Part shown: piece after piece, positions 53,900-64,000 of the stretch | How positions within the stretch are numbered: the stretch's first letter is position 1 | Layout: each line of letters begins with the position of its first letter | DNA from: Strix aluco | Taxonomy: Eukaryota > Chordata > Aves > Strigiformes > Strigidae | NCBI RefSeq assembly: GCF_031877795.1 | Contig: NC_133942.1 | Span: 4,526,001-4,590,000 of the forward strand | Direction: 5' to 3' | Length of the DNA: 64,000 nt | The notes under the pieces: model-generated | The model's database searches: none | What the model saw: the letters and a program-made list of their open reading frames with translations, nothing else | What the model was told of the DNA's origin: nothing | Made by a program: the position numbers and the translations under genes

Positions 53900-56800
53900 G
53901 GCCTGACCCCCAGCCCCTTCAGCCCCAGCACCCTCCGCCTCCCTCACCCCCTCCGGCACCCCCCCGGCACCCCCCCTCACCCACCCTCCATCACAGGGCT
54001 GAGCAGCCTCCTGCCTTCACCCCTGCGACCCTCAGTAGGTTCCAGAGTTAACGCCCCGCTCTTCCCCACCAGCCACCACCTTAGAGTGGCATTTAAATAC
54101 ACAGAAAAGGCTCCAAAGGGACAATTTTGCCACTTGGCTGCATTTTTCACCTCGACAGACCCCCTTGGGGCTGCCCCGGATGGGGGGAGGGGAGCACCCC
54201 CTTCCTGCACCCCGCACCACCCCGAAAAATCTGTAATTACACCGTTTGGCGTGGTCGTTAATTAATTACTCCCAGAGCAGCAGCTGGGCCAGGGGTGCCC
54301 GGCTTCCCCACCACGCTGCCAGGCGTGCGCAGGTGCGTGCAAGCGTGTGTGAGCACGGGGGTGCGTGTGCAAGCGTGTGCACGTGTGTTGCAAGCACACG
54401 CCTGTGCGCGTGCGCGCCTGTGCAAGTCTACGCAAGCACGTGCACGTTTGTGCGTGTGCAAGTGTGCGCACGTGTTCAAGTGCGGGCAAGCACGCGTGCA
54501 AGCGCGTGTGCTGCAAGGGCGCGCACGCGCGTGCAAGTACACGCGAGAGCGTGCTCAGGCAGCTTCCCGGCCACGTTGCGAGCCCTGTGCGACGGCGCGT
54601 GAGCATGTGCGAGCCTTTGCACGCGCGTGCAAGCGAGCAGGTGTCCGCCGGAGCGCACACATGTGCATGCGTGTGCACGGGCACGTGTGTTCGTGAGCGC
54701 GCCTGGGCGCACACGCAGCCGCGAGTACGCGTGTGCAAGCGCGTGCAAACACACGCGAGCGTGTCCCAATAAAACCCTCCGGCTGGGGACGGCGCCCCGG
54801 GTGGGCACCCATGGGTGGGTTTCGGAGGCGCGGAGCGTAATCCTGCCGAAATCTGGCAGCTCGGCGGCTGTTCTTCGCCGCCGCCTGGGTTTATTTTTAA
54901 ACCCGTTGGCCCCGAGTGATTCACACGCTGCCTGTTCTCCGCTGCTCCCCGGCAAGTTTTACGCGACCAAAATAGATGTTCTGGAAGGAACGGGCCGCGC
55001 GGCGAGGCCGCGGCGGGGGAAAGCGAGGTGCTCCCTCCCCGCTGACGGGGAGCCTGGCCTTTGCAAGGGTGAAAACGTTGCCAAGCTGCCCCCCAAGATG
55101 GTGGTTTTGGGGAGATGCTGGCGCAGGATCCCCCAGGAAGCGAGACCATGGGGTGGTAATTTAACCAGGATCATAAATACCAGGCTTTAGCGGAAGGCGC
55201 AGGGTTGGGGGGTTCCCCCATGCCAGTCCCGCCGGCGCTGGAGCCCCCCAGGCCCTGCACCAGGCAAGGAGGGAGTCAGGCAGGGTGAGGGCAGGGCCAT
55301 GGGATGGGGTGGGGTGGGGAAGAACCCGCAGCACACACCGAGCAGCACCCAGGGAGCAGAAAATCCTCCCCAGGGCCAGGCTCCCCTTGGCCCCAGCCCT
55401 GCCAGGTGACAAAAGACACCAGTTTACACCACCTTGGGGGAAAAAAAAAAGGGAAAAAAGCAGCTTTTAAAAATTAGAGGAGATAATAACCCCTTTCCTC
55501 TGTGCCTGCCACCTGCTCAGGGCCCGAAGCACTGCAGCCAAGCGGCAAACTATGGCTTCTGGGCTGTCCTTGCCCCAGCGCGGCTGCGGGAAGAGCCAGG
55601 CAGAAGCGGCCACGCAGAGACGGAGCAGACGCCCAGGCCTAAGGCGCTGGAGGCCACCGGCACAGGCCAGAAGCTGGCCACCGTCTTGGTGCTGTAGAGC
55701 AACGCTTCCCAAAGCCAGGCCTAAGAGCTGCCGTGGGGACACTGGGTGGCAGCAGCGGGGCCTGGGGGCAGAGCGCAGCATGTCCCCACAGGGAGGAGAA
55801 GCCTCGGTCAGCGGTTGGTGGTGCCAGGTGGGGCGGGGAGGACGGGGCGCTGCTGGACCTCACAGCACACCAAAGCCCAGCGAAAGGACGCCTTGAGCAC
55901 GAGACCAGGACAGCATTCGCGACCAAACCAACAGAGAAAAGGGGCACAAGTTTCCCGTGGAGGCTTGGAGGAAACAGAGGAGCATCTTCCTCCATGACAC
56001 AGGGCCCTTCCCGTCCCACCCTCTGTAGGGGGAAAAAAATATCCATCTTTCCCCAAATCTGGCTGAATTTCCTTGCTCTAGGGTGGTTGGGCTTCACAGT
56101 CTTTTTCCCCTCTCCTTTAAGATGTATCACTTCAGGGGAGCGCTGCTCCTCTTTCACAAGAGGGTAAAGACATGCAAGACCTGACCATTTTCGAATATTT
56201 TTAATCCATTTTAATTTTAAATTTTTAATTTAAAGTTCAATAGTAAAAGGTTTCCAGCCATAACAGATCTCGCTCATTTAAGATCAAGTCACAGGTCCAA
56301 CAGTCCCAGCAGCCAGGATTTCTCCTCAAGAGATTCCCTGCCTTGAGCTGACCGCGGTTTCCCACACAGCTACCCCAGTCCTCAAAGGACAAGACCCACG
56401 ACTGTCCCGGCTCCGTGGGACAGCAGCACCACCAGTCTCTTCTCCGAGAGAAACACTATCCAAACCCAATCCCTCTGGCCATGGGAGGGTGGGAGCTGAG
56501 CTCCCCAGCCTGAGGACAACCGAGCAGGAGGGGGACGGGTGAGTTGGCCAAACCCTGAGCAGAGGTGACAGCTCACTGAAGCGCTGAGCAGCGACACTGT
56601 AGTATCCGCACACCGCTCGGCAGGTTTGCAGGGTCTCCTCGGAGAGGCTTTGGCGTGTCTTCCGTCTCAGGAGGAGCTGGCAGCAGACAGGTTTGGGGCA
56701 GCAGCGGCGGTGGCTCACAGGCAAGGCTCCTGCTGGGCCCTAGGCAGAGAGAGGAGACAGAGACAAGAACAGGAGCCAACGCCACAACATTGGCCACTGG

Positions 56801-57090
56801 GGCGTGGAAGGCCACGGTGTCCTGGCACAGACAGTCCCCTGTGTGCGTGCAGATGGTAGAAGGTCAAGGTGAAAAAACGGGGGTAGCCCACACCTTCTCT
56901 CTGCAGGGACGGAGTCTGTGACAGCAGCAGAGGCTAAACACAGTTTATCCAGCTGAGGGGTACCCTGCAAGCGCCAGAGCCACCGGGATGATGCTCCTCC
57001 ACCGGCATCGCTGGAGCAAACCCTACCCAGCTCCTGCCAACAATAACCCTCACACGGTCTCCCAAGACCCAGCTGAGCATGAAAAGGCAC
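53900..57090. other. Spacer between CELF6 promoter and HEXA 3' end
   Basis: No gene recognised. A TAAT-rich patch at 54225-54275, the alternating block, and an AU-rich segment at 56190-56250 with several ATTAAA on the minus strand, where longer HEXA transcripts could end. Confidence 0.5.
54300..54775. repeat. Alternating purine-pyrimidine block
   Basis: GTGTGCAAGCGTGTGCACGTG-like DNA (each motif short and varied) for nearly 480 bases, strongly alternating and thus able to form Z-DNA. It lies upstream of CELF6. Confidence 0.75.
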
Positions 57091-57094
57091 CTTT

Positions 57095-57313
57095 TTCCTC
57101 TTTGGGGTCATTTATTTATAGATTTAAAGAAATCAAAATAGAAAAAGAGACGAAGAGTGCACACTAAGGAAAAAAAAAAAAAAGTTCATTGCAACAAAGC
57201 AAGAGCAGAAGCTGGGGGTGGGAAGGGTCCCTCTGCCAAGCCAGCAGCTTTTGAGGGAGAGAGGGATCGTTCCTCCTGCGTGCACAGCGACCGAGGGCTG
57301 CGGGACTCTCCCT
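57095..57313 (-). other. HEXA: HEXA 3' untranslated region
   Basis: About 220 bases with a U-run (A-run 57170-57183) and a pyrimidine-rich end. A longer form ending near 56190 is possible. Confidence 0.6.
57111..57116 (-). terminator. HEXA: HEXA polyadenylation signal AATAAA
   Basis: Canonical hexamer on the minus strand, part of TATAAATAAATGACC. Confidence 0.7.
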
Positions 57314-57377
57314 TCAAAACCCGCCAAATTCATTTTCACAGTATCCTACGAAGAGAGGCTGCGCCTGGACACCACGC
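57314..57377 (-). CDS. HEXA: HEXA exon 14, coding end
   Basis: 64 bases, [23 protein letters not shown] at 57314-57316. The Cys of GYCENEF matches the human C-terminal disulphide Cys. Confidence 0.94.
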
Positions 57378-60300
57378 CTGGGAAGAGAGCAGAGAGATGG
57401 CATTACACAGAGGGCACAGGCAGGGCTGAGCGGTGCGAGCAGCATCAGCGTCCTGTCTCAGGCGTGACAAGGAGGGAGCATTTTTTATTCTGCACTTATA
57501 GACTCAGTTTTTTGCTCCCACGTGGGAGCACGCGGCAAGGGCAGGTTTCCTGGGGAAGCTGGTGCTGCAGGAGGGGTGGCAAGAGCTGACGGGTCTCCCT
57601 TCCTCAGCACAAAGCCCTCTCCTCGACAGAGCCACCAGCCCACGCCGGCAGCAGGGGCTCTCTTCCAGCACTGCACAAAGCAAGCTCTGCCCACGCGCAG
57701 GCAGCAGAAAGGCTGGGGATTTTCAACAGGAACAAGGGTCATTCTGCACCAGGGAAAGCCCACTTCACCCTCGCTGCCCTCCCCTGGGTTGAACCCCGGA
57801 GACGGTGGCCTTTGGGCTGTCCCCATGAGCCGGCATCCGGCTGCGAGGAGGGACGTTACCCGAGAAGCTTGCAGCGGAAGTCGGCCAGCCGCACGTAGGC
57901 ATCCTGCAGGTCCCGGACGGTCGCGTTACTCCAGAGTCTCTCAGCTACGGCCCCAGCTCTCGGCCTTGAGGAACGAGGGACACAGGTAGTCAGGACGGGG
58001 GACAGTTCGAAGGCTTCTCCCACAAAGCCCTGAGCTCCCAAACGCTTTCCTGACCAAGCACACAAAGGCACACGGCTTCTGTACATCAACAGATCCACTC
58101 CTGGACACGTGTGGATTGGGAGCAGACCGGGGTGACAGGACAGAGACTGGCATTAGACACGTACCAGTTGCAGCAGCAGGTTGTACAGAGCACGTTACAG
58201 TCTTAAAAACCCTCATTTAAGCTTCAGTGAAGCCGTTACTAGCAGAGAGGCGCTGCCAGGGCACAGGGACAAAGCACCACGCGCAGCCCAAGCCCACAGC
58301 GTTTGGCACCCGCCACTCAGTGGCGAAGGACGGGCCCGAGCCCTGCCCCGCACGCCTCGAGCTCACCTCCCCACCATCTCGCTTACCAGAGCCTGGGGGC
58401 CAGGTTAGTGACGTCCACGTATTCACCCCACATGCACGCCTCTCCGCCGATCACCCGATCCTTCTGCTCGGAGCTGCCTGCCAGAGGACACAGCGCTCAG
58501 CTGAAGGGGTGTTGTAAGATAACGGGGTGACTTATTGCCCTGCCCACAGAGGCGCCTGTAACAGCAGTGAGTGGCTCAGCTACGGAGGCAATAACTTGCC
58601 CTTCTGGAAGCCCCCGCTTCAAACCCCAGGCTGGGGGAGAGCAGAGTTGTTTTCTGCCAGCAGCAAGGGAATGGGATGTAGCACAGGAACCAAGGACACG
58701 GTCACTAAAGCACCCTCACACCGGCTGTGAGAATGTTATTAGTAAGACAGCCAGCCCTGGTGCTACCTCTGAGGGACAAGTCAGCTGCCATACGGGAAGG
58801 GGACACAAGTAACACACCTTCAAACTTCAAGGGCTCCACCTGGTAGGCTGCCATCCAGTCCTGCCCGTAAGAGATGCGGTTGAGGTACCAGGGGGCTGAG
58901 AGCAGAGCCCGGTAGCCAGCCTTGGTGACATTGGCCATCTCCTCCGTGTATGGCGTGGGGTTCTCCTTCCACACATGGATGATGGTGTCTGGCCTCACCT
59001 GAGGAGCACACATGAACCCCATGTGTGGGATCAATGTGGCAACAAGAGCACTATATTGCCCCCACAAGCAGAGTGCCCTGACCCATCCGCAGCTTTGAAC
59101 GCCCCCAAAGGGAAACTGAGGCAGACTTTGGCTTGGCTTTTGAGCCACTTCCCATCTGGTTTGCAGAAGCAACAGAGGGAGGGATAAGGCCATTTGCAGA
59201 GTGTCCTGGGCAGAATTAAAACCTGCCTCTTGCAGGTGTTTATACAAGAACCTGCAGAGAAGAGACCGTTGACAGCAGTGTGACAAAGCCACCAGGAGGG
59301 CAGCTCACTGGCAGCACCATCTCAGGATCAACCCCCGTCCCAGGACAGAGTTCCAGCACAGGAACTGTTCACCCCAGCACAGGCAACGGCGTTAGGGAAA
59401 GCAGGAAGCTCTCACCTTCACTGCGTTGTCAAACACCTCCTGCCACACGATATAACCTTTGCCGAGGGAAGAGATGATGTCCAGAAGCCTGGAGTGGAAA
59501 GAAGACTGAGTTTTGGGTCATCCTAGCTACACTCCCCTCTCTTTGCTGGCTGCATACAGCCAAAGCAGCCACACCGATATTCCCAACAGGCGCAGCAGGA
59601 CGTAAAGCTGCTTCTGAAGGAGAAGGGAGAAAGCACAGTCCCTTACAGGGCTTCTTTCTCCTCAGCCTCAGGCTTTTTTGTGGTCAACCCCAATAAAACA
59701 TGGCTAAGCTACTCCCTTTGGGGTCAGGGAGACATGCCCGAATGGGCAGGCTCCTGAAAACGACATCTGGTGACCCCGAAGCAGCAGAAGACATTTGTGC
59801 TGGTCACATACTGCAGCTGCAGGCCCACGATGTAACTGTCCTTACCTCTGGATGTAGAATGACTCTAATTTTTTGTAATCTTCACCAAAGCCCATCTCCT
59901 TCATGAAAGCACGAATGTTTGGATTGGATTTCCTGTGTACCAAAGAGAAAAGAATAAAAGCACTGCAACCCGAGCTCTGGACTAAGGCCAAGACATGGCC
60001 AAGTCCATCCCAGGCTGACCCAGCCATTCCAAGAGCTGTGGGTGCACCGGCACCAGTGGCTTCCCACAACCAGCGTCACCATGAGCACAGAAACACCAAC
60101 ACACAGAGCTTGGGGGAGCAGGACACCAAAGATCTGCAGATGATCGTGACCAAAAAGCAATGGGCTGGGACTCCAGTCCCAGACACTTCTCCCCAGCCCC
60201 CATCCAGACCGATCCCAGACTCACCAGCACGTGAAGTCCACCTCATCACCACCAAGGTGAAGAAAGAAGTCTGGGAACACAGCGCTGACCTCTTGAAACA

Positions 60301-63300
60301 AACTGGTCACAAACTGGTAGGTGCTGTTAAGGATGGGGTTGATGGGCCCATAGGTCCCAGAAGGATCCTTGCCCAAATAGCAGGGGGTCAGGAGGCCTGG
60401 AGCACCTGGGTCATAACACAGAGCAGTGAGGAAGGGGCTAAACATGGCCGTATGGCCCCATACAACCCCCCAGAGCCCCTTCAGTACGGCTCAGTGCCTG
60501 CCATGGAAGCGGAAAACGCAGGCACTGTGCCCGAAGAACAATCACAGCAGCAGAAACATGATCTCTGGCTCAGGAAGCCTGATCTGACAGGGAAGGATCT
60601 GTGTTCTGCGCTCATCTTGTGCTCCCCCATGCACATCCACTGCCACCCCAAACATGCACCCCCAGGGTGAGATCAGAGCTCGAGCCTTTTAGGCTGGACA
60701 CCTTTTTCGCCCCCCTGCAACAACTACTCTGAGGATGGAATACAAACACACCAAGTCCTTGCAGGATGCTACAGTTTCTACCCTTCCCAGGTTTCCCCTT
60801 GGTATTTCTCCCCACTGCCTTTTTGGGAACATTCCTAAGGGAAACCACGCAGAGAGCTGTTAGGGAAAGGTAATGCCGATGCAGACCCCAGCACCCCCTC
60901 CCAGCTCCATGCACCCGCCGCAGACACGGAAGGAGGGGCAGCCCTAGTTTTGGCTGCAACTACATGCACAGGGTGTACCCCAGTGTGGGCCACGGCATTT
61001 GGAGGCAGGGGAAGGAGAGAGCAAGACAAAGTAACGTTTTCCTGGAGCTTCTCATGCTTCCAGACATGGAAAAGGAGACACTTGCAGTCCTTAGAGCATG
61101 TCAGGACTGGGGCATAGCTGAGCAGAGCGAGGAAGCTTGGGCAGCTGTACCCCCAGTTAAACCCAAGATCCTTGCATATCCATGATGTTAGTTTTGGCAG
61201 AGCAGATGTTCCCATCAAAAAATCACCCAGCTTGGACCCAAGAAGAGATGGAAATGTCTTCCCTTCGGATTTTGTTCCAGAAGTTGGACCACTGGGTCCT
61301 ACTTCCCTCAGACAATGGTTTGCTCCTTCTCAAAGCCAGCCTGCGGGGCCCGGCTTTCGGGATCCAGGTTGCACATTCCCTTCTTCCCCCTCCTTGGTGC
61401 AACTACAACTCTCCTCACAGCAGCAGCAGGCAGGGTCTGCTCCCCACCTGGACCCCAAGAAAGGGTGTGCCCGGGAGTGTCGAACTCTGCGACCACTCTG
61501 ATGCCACGCAGCCGGGCGTACTCGATCACCGTCTGCACATCACTGGCTGTGTAGACGTGGGTCATGGCATGGAAGGCTCCCTGGGGGGACACGGGAAATC
61601 TCAGCGCCTTGCTCAGGATCTGCTCGCCCTGGGCTGGGCACTGCACGGTGATGGGGGTGGGTTACCTGCTTGCTGAGCTCTGGGAAGGTCAAGCTCTCAT
61701 AGGGGAAAGATGGGTCGTCCACAATGTGCCAGTGAAACACATTGAACTTGTTGTAGGCCATAACATCCTGTGAAGGAACAGGAACAAAGATGAACATGCC
61801 CTGTCCCTTCTGAAAGGTCACCCAGCTTGCCACAGAAAGGGGACAAAGTCCCTGTGCTCCACAAGGACAAGGCAGAGTCCCTAAATGCTCCTCAGTATCC
61901 AGGAGGGATTCAGACACCTCTCTTCAAACACACCAGCACCACAAAGAGCTGCAGAGGGCCAGCAGTACTTCTGCTCACAATAAAATCTCTGTTCTCCCTA
62001 TAACTGAGCCGATGGTGGGGACCTGGAAGTTTAATTCTGCTTGGGATGAACACAGAACCACCACCCCCTTTTGTCTAATGTGGCTGGGAAGAAGTCAGTG
62101 TTTCCCCTTGCCTCAGAAAAAATCCGGCCTCGGGAAGTAATCTGGATTGCAGGAATCCAAGATACCTCGGGAAGCTGAAAAATCACCCAAACGAGGGAGC
62201 TGTGAGTTACACTAGGAACAAACACAGCCATGGGCACTGGGAAGGACCTACAGCACAGAAGCATTTTCCCATGATGCATGTCTGTATATTAAGAATTGAG
62301 GTCATGCTGTCATCCCACCCCAGCCTGCCACATCTAGGGACAAGCAAGCTGGTTTTGTTCAAAAAGCCTGGGTTTGACAAGCTCTTCCTTGAGACGTAGA
62401 TGCAGTGGCCTAGGCATTAGACAGCTCCCAGGATATTTGGAAAGGAGCAAAACCCCAGAGAGCCCTCCAGGCTACTCAGGGAGCCCTCAGCTGTCACAGA
62501 GGAAGGGACACTTTGTCTCCCAGCACAGGCATCCTACCAGAGTTTCCAGGATGGCTTTCAGAGGCAGGTAGTGACGAGAGGTGTCCAGCAACAGTCCCCG
62601 ATGAGGGAAGCGGGGGAAGTCCACGATTTCTGTCTTGTTGATGTAGTACTGCACACAGAGAACATGAGGAAGAAGTGAGCAGGGCTTCAGGCAACACAGC
62701 CATGAGCAGGAGACAATCAGGGTCACCTTTGTCCCCAGGACTGGCGGGATGAGGAGGGGTACCCTCACTGCCCAGAGTGCAAGCTAGCCAGAAAGAGCTG
62801 CAAAGCTTTACCCACTCAGAAGGCTGGATTCATGAATCCCTACTTGGCCTTTGGCAAGGCTGTGCTGCGCCGCTGGTACCCTCCTCATCCCGAGCATCCC
62901 AGCAATCCTCAGCCTGTCCCCATGGAGGCAGGAGCATTACAGAGAGCTGACTGACCCCAGGAGATGAGGCCAGGACTCACCATGCCGTTCTCGTCTCTCC
63001 CTACAAGCTGGCTGAAAGTTTCCAGGCCTGCAAGAAAACCACACACAGTTCCTTTCTCAGCACAGATTCCCCCAAAGGAACAGAGCTCAATTAACAAATA
63101 AGTCTATGAAAAGAGAGAGGCACAGAGAGACATTCCCATAGGCCTGAGGCAGGGAGAGCGGGAATGCCCCACAGAAAGCACACCTCACCTCTGAGAGCTC
63201 CCCAGACAGCATCGGCGGAGAGCAGCAGGGAGCCTTCCGAAACAGACAGCTTATCTGAAACACAGCATCAGAGGGGCCGGCGCTGGCATTAGGTCCCACG

Positions 63301-63705
63301 CTCCATCACACACTGCTGCAGGGCTGCAGCAGCACCAGGCAGAAGTTTTGATACAGGACTGCACCCTGGGATCCCAAAAAACTGATTTTGGGGTTTCTTT
63401 TTTTCTTTTAAACCTCTCCCACTGCTTCATCAGCACCCTCAGGTAAGTCGCTCCCTCCCTGCCCATTTCTCAATAATACCATGAGGACTGCTGCCTCCCT
63501 GGAATCGGGGGTAAGTGCTGCACAGTGCTATTTCCAACTGACGGGCACAGAAACAGCTGTACTCCTGCTCCCGTCACTCCCTCCTACTCCCAACCCCGAT
63601 ACTCACAGCTCTCCTTGGAGTCCAGGCTGGGAAACCCATCACAGCCCGGTGTGGCAACGAAGACAAGGAGCTGAGTGCAGGGCGTGCCCCAGGGTTGCTC
63701 GTTCT
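57314..63705 (-). CDS. HEXA: HEXA, beta-hexosaminidase subunit alpha, exons 2-14 (5' partial)
   Basis: Lysosomal glycoside hydrolase (GH20) that, with the beta subunit and GM2 activator, removes N-acetylgalactosamine from GM2 ganglioside. Exons present total 1340 bases, about 446 codons, matching human exons 2-14; exon 1 with the signal peptide lies beyond 64000. Key sites are [13 protein letters not shown] (substrate Arg), [18 protein letters not shown] (catalytic Asp-Glu pair), WYLNRISYG and WGEYVD. The Asn-Arg of LNRISYG and the insert [10 protein letters not shown] are alpha-subunit features; beta has Asp-Leu and lacks the insert. N-glycosylation sequons are INKT and LNST as in human, plus NVT and NAT. 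The frame is intact and ends ENEFGGF. Confidence 0.96.
57860..57964 (-). CDS. HEXA: HEXA exon 13
   Basis: 105 bases, [20 protein letters not shown] then [18 protein letters not shown] sequon is present that human lacks at this site. Confidence 0.96.
58387..58477 (-). CDS. HEXA: HEXA exon 12
   Basis: 91 bases, [20 protein letters not shown] then DVTNLAPRL. It contains the substrate-contacting Trp and Glu of WGEYVD. Confidence 0.96.
58818..58998 (-). CDS. HEXA: HEXA exon 11
   Basis: 181 bases, [20 protein letters not shown] through [20 protein letters not shown] and EPLKFE. One codon shorter than human. LNRISYG identifies the alpha subunit. Confidence 0.97.
59416..59488 (-). CDS. HEXA: HEXA exon 10
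   Basis: 73 bases, [20 protein letters not shown] then NAVK. It carries the active-site Trp of VWQEVFD. Confidence 0.97.
59846..59932 (-). CDS. HEXA: HEXA exon 9
   Basis: 87 bases, [20 protein letters not shown] then KLESFYIQ. Confidence 0.96.
60225..60405 (-). CDS. HEXA: HEXA exon 8
   Basis: 181 bases, [20 protein letters not shown] through [17 protein letters not shown]. It holds the catalytic Asp-Glu pair and the alpha-specific loop that docks the GM2 activator. Confidence 0.97.
60406..61447 (-). other. HEXA: HEXA intron 7
   Basis: About 1 kb of unique sequence; no repeat or exon seen. The other HEXA introns (up to about 0.9 kb) are likewise unremarkable. Confidence 0.6.
61448..61580 (-). 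CDS. HEXA: HEXA exon 7
   Basis: 133 bases, [20 protein letters not shown] then [20 protein letters not shown] and SWGP. It contains the active-site His of DTPGHT. Confidence 0.97.
61666..61767 (-). CDS. HEXA: HEXA exon 6
   Basis: 102 bases, [20 protein letters not shown] then [14 protein letters not shown]. Confidence 0.97.
62538..62648 (-). CDS. HEXA: HEXA exon 5
   Basis: 111 bases, [20 protein letters not shown] then [17 protein letters not shown]. It contains the catalytic-pocket Arg (human R178) and a glycosylated sequon. Confidence 0.97.
62981..63027 (-). CDS. HEXA: HEXA exon 4
   Basis: 47 bases, [16 protein letters not shown]. Confidence 0.96.
63189..63254 (-). CDS. HEXA: HEXA exon 3
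   Basis: 66 bases, [20 protein letters not shown] then R. Confidence 0.95.
63607..63705 (-). CDS. HEXA: HEXA exon 2
   Basis: 99 bases, [20 protein letters not shown] then [12 protein letters not shown]. Six bases longer than the human exon. Confidence 0.9.
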
Positions 63706-64000
63706 CTGCAAGGGACACAGACCACAGACATCAACCCCATCCTGGCTCTTTTTCCTGCTTCCAGGCCGCTGCCGTCCTCCCAGACCAGCTAACAGTGGAG
63801 GCGCAGGAGTACACGGGCAGAAAGGGGCATCCCCTCCTTCACCCCAGAGCAGGGACTTTTTTCAACTCAGGCAACCAGAAGCACATGAGCTGACCCCAAC
63901 TTTCAGTGTGGAGAAGGTCTGATGGTGAGGCAGCCCCCAGGGAAGGCTTCGCAGTGGAAGCTTAAAGGAGCACACCACAGAAGAGAGACATCAGAGCATG

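Noticed and set aside
56326-56724. Possible small minus-strand gene downstream of HEXA
   Set aside because: The 132-codon frame has no recognisable family, no clear promoter and may lie in an extended HEXA 3' region; left unannotated.
1-64000. Transposons such as CR1 LINEs, and virus-derived elements
   Set aside because: I saw no CR1 3' octamer repeats, no terminal repeats and no reverse transcriptase, gag or envelope-like frames. Short A-runs alone were not enough. Old fragments could be missed by eye.

Overview
The window reads as part of a bird genome, most likely a GC-rich microchromosome. Four vertebrate genes lie in the order PKM - PARP6 - CELF6 - HEXA, the gene order I recall from human 15q23 and chicken chromosome 10. 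The PKM protein is close to the chicken muscle enzyme as I remember it but not identical, so this is probably another bird. PARP6 has many introns of about 100-400 bases, exon edges sit in CpG-rich DNA, and minisatellites are abundant. I recognised no transposon, retrovirus-like element, tRNA or CRISPR.

Layout. At 1-1250 is a CpG island with a probable first coding exon (1022-1056) of a minus-strand gene leaving the window, possibly GRAMD2A. PKM (minus) fills about 1295-22400: ten coding exons per isoform plus a noncoding first exon, with mutually exclusive M1 and M2 exons at 5671-5837 and 5006-5172. PARP6 (plus) runs from about 23340 to 31795 in 22 coding exons and is head-to-head with PKM. 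CELF6 (minus, 12 coding exons, 483 aa) spans about 33135-53700 and converges on PARP6. HEXA (minus) occupies about 57095 to beyond 64000; exons 2-14 are present and exon 1 lies outside.

All four reading frames can be assembled with GT-AG introns and consistent phases: PKM 530 aa, PARP6 621 aa, CELF6 483 aa, HEXA about 446 codons of the 3' portion. The products are unrelated in pathway: glycolysis, mono-ADP-ribosylation, RNA splicing and translation control, and lysosomal ganglioside degradation.

The most notable points are: an intronic CpG island in CELF6 carrying an in-frame alternative first exon that would remove most of RRM1; a 3.3-kb 18/19-bp minisatellite in the same intron with a recent 423-bp internal duplication; two perfect CRE palindromes and a 19-codon uORF ending one base before the PARP6 start; a 490-base pyrimidine tract forming the end of a PARP6 intron; and the opposite orientation of PARP6 relative to its neighbours. 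Exon borders come from reading-frame and splice-site inspection; transcription start and polyadenylation sites are inferred.
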